From: CALBPI01 sp039027435
GTDB lineage: Bacteria; Pseudomonadota; Gammaproteobacteria; Steroidobacterales; Woeseiaceae
Reading direction: 5' to 3'
DNA: 64,000 bases
Assembly: GCA_039027435.1 (NCBI GenBank)
Contig: JBCCKF010000009.1
Location: 96,727 to 160,726 of the forward strand
The notes under the pieces were generated by a model. The model was given only the letters and a program-made list of their open reading frames with translations. It ran no database searches and was not told where the DNA came from. The translations under genes were made by a program, and so were the position numbers. Each line of letters begins with the position of its first letter. The stretch's first letter is position 1. Shown piece by piece: positions 61,963 to 64,000 of this stretch.

Positions 61963-62362
61963 TCCGGACAGAGAGCAGTTTGAGGTCTTCAAATCGCTGC
62001 CGCGCGATGAGCCGATCAATATGCTGAACCTTATTCGGCTGCATGCGACTGCGGAGTATCCCGATGGTGAGACCTGCACCGGTGAAGAGGCATATCGGCG
62101 GTACGGAGAGTCTAGCGGACCTGTATTCACTCGAGTTGGTGGCACGATTGTCTGGCGTGGTGAGCCACAAGCTGTACTCATCGGTCCGCCGGACGAGCAA
62201 TGGGATTTGGCTTTTATCGCACGATATCCGAATGCGTCGGCCTTTCTTGAGATGGTCACAGACACCGAATATCAAGCTGCGGTAATACACCGACAGGTGG
62301 CCGTGGCTACCAGCAGGCTTATTCGAATGGCCGACGCACCCTCCGGTCCAAAGTTCGGCTAG
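61946..62362 (+). CDS. DUF1330 protein (dimeric alpha-beta barrel fold)
   Basis: 138 residues from ATG 61946, overlapping the hslO end by 17 bases. YIDPDREQFEVFKSLP and INMLNLIRLHATAEYPDG and WDLAFIARYPNASAFLEMV give the DUF1330 pattern, a ferredoxin-like dimeric barrel as in antibiotic monooxygenases, but of unknown activity. No signal. 129 bases without a gene follow before the regulator. Confidence 0.82.
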   Translation: MTSYIDPDREQFEVFKSLPRDEPINMLNLIRLHATAEYPDGETCTGEEAYRRYGESSGPVFTRVGGTIVWRGEPQAVLIGPPDEQWDLAFIARYPNASAFLEMVTDTEYQAAVIHRQVAVATSRLIRMADAPSGPKFG

Positions 62363-62459
62363 CCGGTCGCGGTTGGCGCTGGCGCGTATCTAAGCTAATC
62401 CCCTTCCAAAAAAGCCGTACGTTTTGAGTCTCGGGCTCGCTTTGGCTAGAATAACGAAC

Positions 62460-62475
62460 ATAAAGATATCTTTAT
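62460..62475. promoter_or_regulatory. Perfect 16-base palindromic operator before the ArsR-methyltransferase gene
   Basis: ATAAAGATATCTTTAT reads identically on both strands, 16 bases ahead of the ATG at 62492 and overlapping the probable promoter (TATTAT at 62474-62479). ArsR regulators of the methionine/SAM cycle, such as SahR, use AT-rich palindromes of this size. Control of the regulator-metF operon by this site is inferred. Confidence 0.72.
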
Positions 62476-62491
62476 ATTATGTTATTTGGCA

Positions 62492-63370
62492 ATGAACTTT
62501 GATGGCTATACACAAGCGTTGAAAGCCGCGGCGGAGCCGACGCGTCTGCGCTTGCTGATCTTGTGTGCGCGAGGCGAGCTCTCGGTGAGCGATCTGGTTG
62601 CGGTGCTCGGCCAGTCGCAGCCGAGAGTGTCGCGACACCTCAAGATTCTCTGCGACGCCGGATTGCTGGAGCGCTACCGGGATGGACATTGGGTCTTTTT
62701 CCGGGTGCCATTGGTTGGGCCAGGTGCAGATCTGGTACATCGGTTGCTCGATCCGCTCGATGCGAATGATCCGCAACTTGCCCCGGATAAGCGCCGGTTA
62801 GAGGCTTTGCTTGGTGAGCAACAGCCAGCTGCGGTAGACCCGATGCTGCGACGCTTCAACCGACTGCTGCTCAGCTATTTCCTCACCCAACCGGTGGGGG
62901 AGCTGCTCGATATCGGCGTGGGTTCTGGTGCGGTACTAAAACTGCTCGCCCAGCGTGCTACCCAAGCGGTTGGTATCGATGTGGATTTGGCGTCACGCCA
63001 GGCGGCGCGGCGAGAGTTACTGAGAAATGGCTTGCAGCACTGCACCATTCGATCCGGCGATATGCATGCAATCGAATTCGACGATGACACCTTCGATACT
63101 GTGATTCTTGATGAAGTCCTGTTGGGTTCTGCCCAACCGGCGGTTGTATTGCGCGAGGCGATGCGTGTGTTGAGAGGCTCTGGACGATTGCTGATCGTCG
63201 AGCACCAAGCCCGAGAACAGGTGGCCTCCACCATTGACCTCATCAAGACGCTGGCACAGCAAGTCCAGCTTCCCATTGGATCTTTTCGTCGATCTGCCGA
63301 TAACCACCTTGAATATCTGGTCGCAGAAGGCCTGCCTGGGTCTGCTCAACTGGATCGGAGACCCGCGTGA
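62492..63370 (+). CDS. ArsR-family regulator fused to a SAM-dependent methyltransferase domain
   Basis: 292 residues from ATG 62492; a TTG 2 codons earlier is also in frame. No Shine-Dalgarno is visible. Residues 1-95: winged helix (KAAAEPTRLRLLILCARGEL, SQPRVSRHLKILCDAGLL). Residues about 120-280: class I methyltransferase with ELLDIGVGSGAVLKLLA (SAM loop) and DDDTFDTVILDEVLLG. Such fusions sit beside metF, metK or ahcY in proteobacteria and resemble SahR-type repressors sensing SAM or SAH. Its stop overlaps the metF start (GTGA). Methyltransferase activity itself is unproven. Confidence 0.88.
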   Translation: MNFDGYTQALKAAAEPTRLRLLILCARGELSVSDLVAVLGQSQPRVSRHLKILCDAGLLERYRDGHWVFFRVPLVGPGADLVHRLLDPLDANDPQLAPDKRRLEALLGEQQPAAVDPMLRRFNRLLLSYFLTQPVGELLDIGVGSGAVLKLLAQRATQAVGIDVDLASRQAARRELLRNGLQHCTIRSGDMHAIEFDDDTFDTVILDEVLLGSAQPAVVLREAMRVLRGSGRLLIVEHQAREQVASTIDLIKTLAQQVQLPIGSFRRSADNHLEYLVAEGLPGSAQLDRRPA

Positions 63371-64000
63371 ATCAACACAGCCCCATCCGAGTGTCCTTCG
63401 AATTCTTCCCGCCCGGTACAGAGAGCATGGCGAAGACGTTGTGGAGCTCACTGCAAAAGCTAGCACCGCTGGAGCCTGAATTCGTCTCCGTCACTTATGG
63501 TGCGGACGGATCGACCCGCGAGCGCACCCACGACACGGTGCAGCGGGTATTGAAAGAAACAGCACTCACTCCGGCACCGCACCTGACTTGCGTTGGCGCA
63601 TCGCGTACCGAAGTGGACGAGATTGCTCGAGAGTATCTGCAAGCAGGGGTGCGTCATATCGTTGCGCTGCGTGGCGATCCGCCCAAAGGTTGCGAGCAAT
63701 ACGATCCGCATCCGGATGGCTATGCGTTTGCCGCCGATCTGGTCTCTGGCCTGCGGCGCGTAGGCGACTTTGACATTTCGGTTGCAGCCTATCCCGAGGT
63801 TCACCCGGAGGCGCCGTCTGCCGCCGCTGATCTCGATAATTTGAAGCGTAAGATGGACGCCGGCGCCAGCCGCGCGATCACCCAGTTCTTTTTCGATACG
63901 GCACACTTTCTGCGCTTTCGCGACGCGTGTGTGCATCACGGTATCGATGCACCGATCGTGCCTGGCATTCTGCCGATTACGCGTTTCTCACAGATGCTCA
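63367..64000 (+). CDS. metF: 5,10-Methylenetetrahydrofolate reductase MetF (partial, runs off the right edge)
   Basis: 211 residues to the window edge from GTG 63367. VSFEFFPPGTESMAKTLW, FVSVTYGADGST, HIVALRGDPPKG and AITQFFFDT are the MetF signatures (FAD and folate binding). It makes 5-methyl-THF for methionine synthesis. The GTGA overlap couples it to the ArsR-methyltransferase gene. The C-terminal ~80 residues are outside the window. Confidence 0.96.
   Translation, partial: MNQHSPIRVSFEFFPPGTESMAKTLWSSLQKLAPLEPEFVSVTYGADGSTRERTHDTVQRVLKETALTPAPHLTCVGASRTEVDEIAREYLQAGVRHIVALRGDPPKGCEQYDPHPDGYAFAADLVSGLRRVGDFDISVAAYPEVHPEAPSAAADLDNLKRKMDAGASRAITQFFFDTAHFLRFRDACVHHGIDAPIVPGILPITRFSQML

Overview
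The window is a dense, moderately GC-rich chromosomal segment of a gammaproteobacterium. Taxonomic markers are the zapA-6S RNA-fau / ygfB-pepP-ubiH neighbourhood, lptD-surA-pdxA-rsmA-apaG-apaH, mreBCD-mrdAB-mltB-rlpA-dacA-dat-ybeD-lipB, coq7 next to crp, and amgK-murU divergent from lptD. The last two recall Pseudomonas-like or deep-branching marine gammaproteobacteria, but the order cannot be fixed from the sequence alone. No insertion sequence, prophage, CRISPR array or island is visible; nearly every base is coding and many neighbours overlap by 1-40 bases. The window cuts two genes: purK at the left edge and metF at the right edge.

Region by region: 1-7.3 kb holds purine genes (purK, purE, purC), darP, pmbA, a YihY membrane protein, a vitamin B12-receptor-like protein without signal peptide and a DjlA-like co-chaperone. 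7.3-12.1 kb holds rpe, crp, coq7, a DUF481 barrel, rplM-rpsI, a tRNA-Gln(CUG) and rpiA. 12.2-14.6 kb carries a lysine-repeat histone H1-like gene, fau, a probable 6S RNA, zapA and a ZapB-like gene. 14.6-20.2 kb is ygfB-pepP-ubiH followed by a 7TM/inactive-transglutaminase protein and an ATP-grasp ligase. 20.3-29.1 kb has phhA with a divergent Lrp-type regulator, then a tandem glycine riboswitch, gcvT-gcvH-gcvPA-gcvPB and a large duplicated HtrA-like protease whose start overlaps the gcvPB stop. 29.1-35.2 kb holds a DUF255 thioredoxin-fold protein, lgt-thyA-folA and an exported protein/ECF sigma/membrane protein module.

35.2-39.2 kb is a compact kynurenine operon (dioxygenase, formamidase-like cyclase, kynureninase, kynurenine 3-monooxygenase) that can take formylkynurenine to the quinolinate precursor. 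39.2-47.5 kb contains apaH, apaG, rsmA, pdxA, surA and lptD, with amgK-murU divergent. 47.5-57.7 kb is one uninterrupted minus-strand run of eleven cell-wall-elongation and lipoate genes. 57.9-62.4 kb is gatCAB, hslO and a DUF1330 protein; the window ends with an ArsR/methyltransferase regulator, a perfect 16-base palindrome in front of it, and metF.

The genes are mostly housekeeping. The most unusual items are the duplicated HtrA protein in the glycine-cleavage operon, the small ECF-sigma module, the 7TM/ATP-grasp pair, the H1-like repeat gene, and the regulator-methyltransferase fusion controlling metF. I found no convincing wholly new system.
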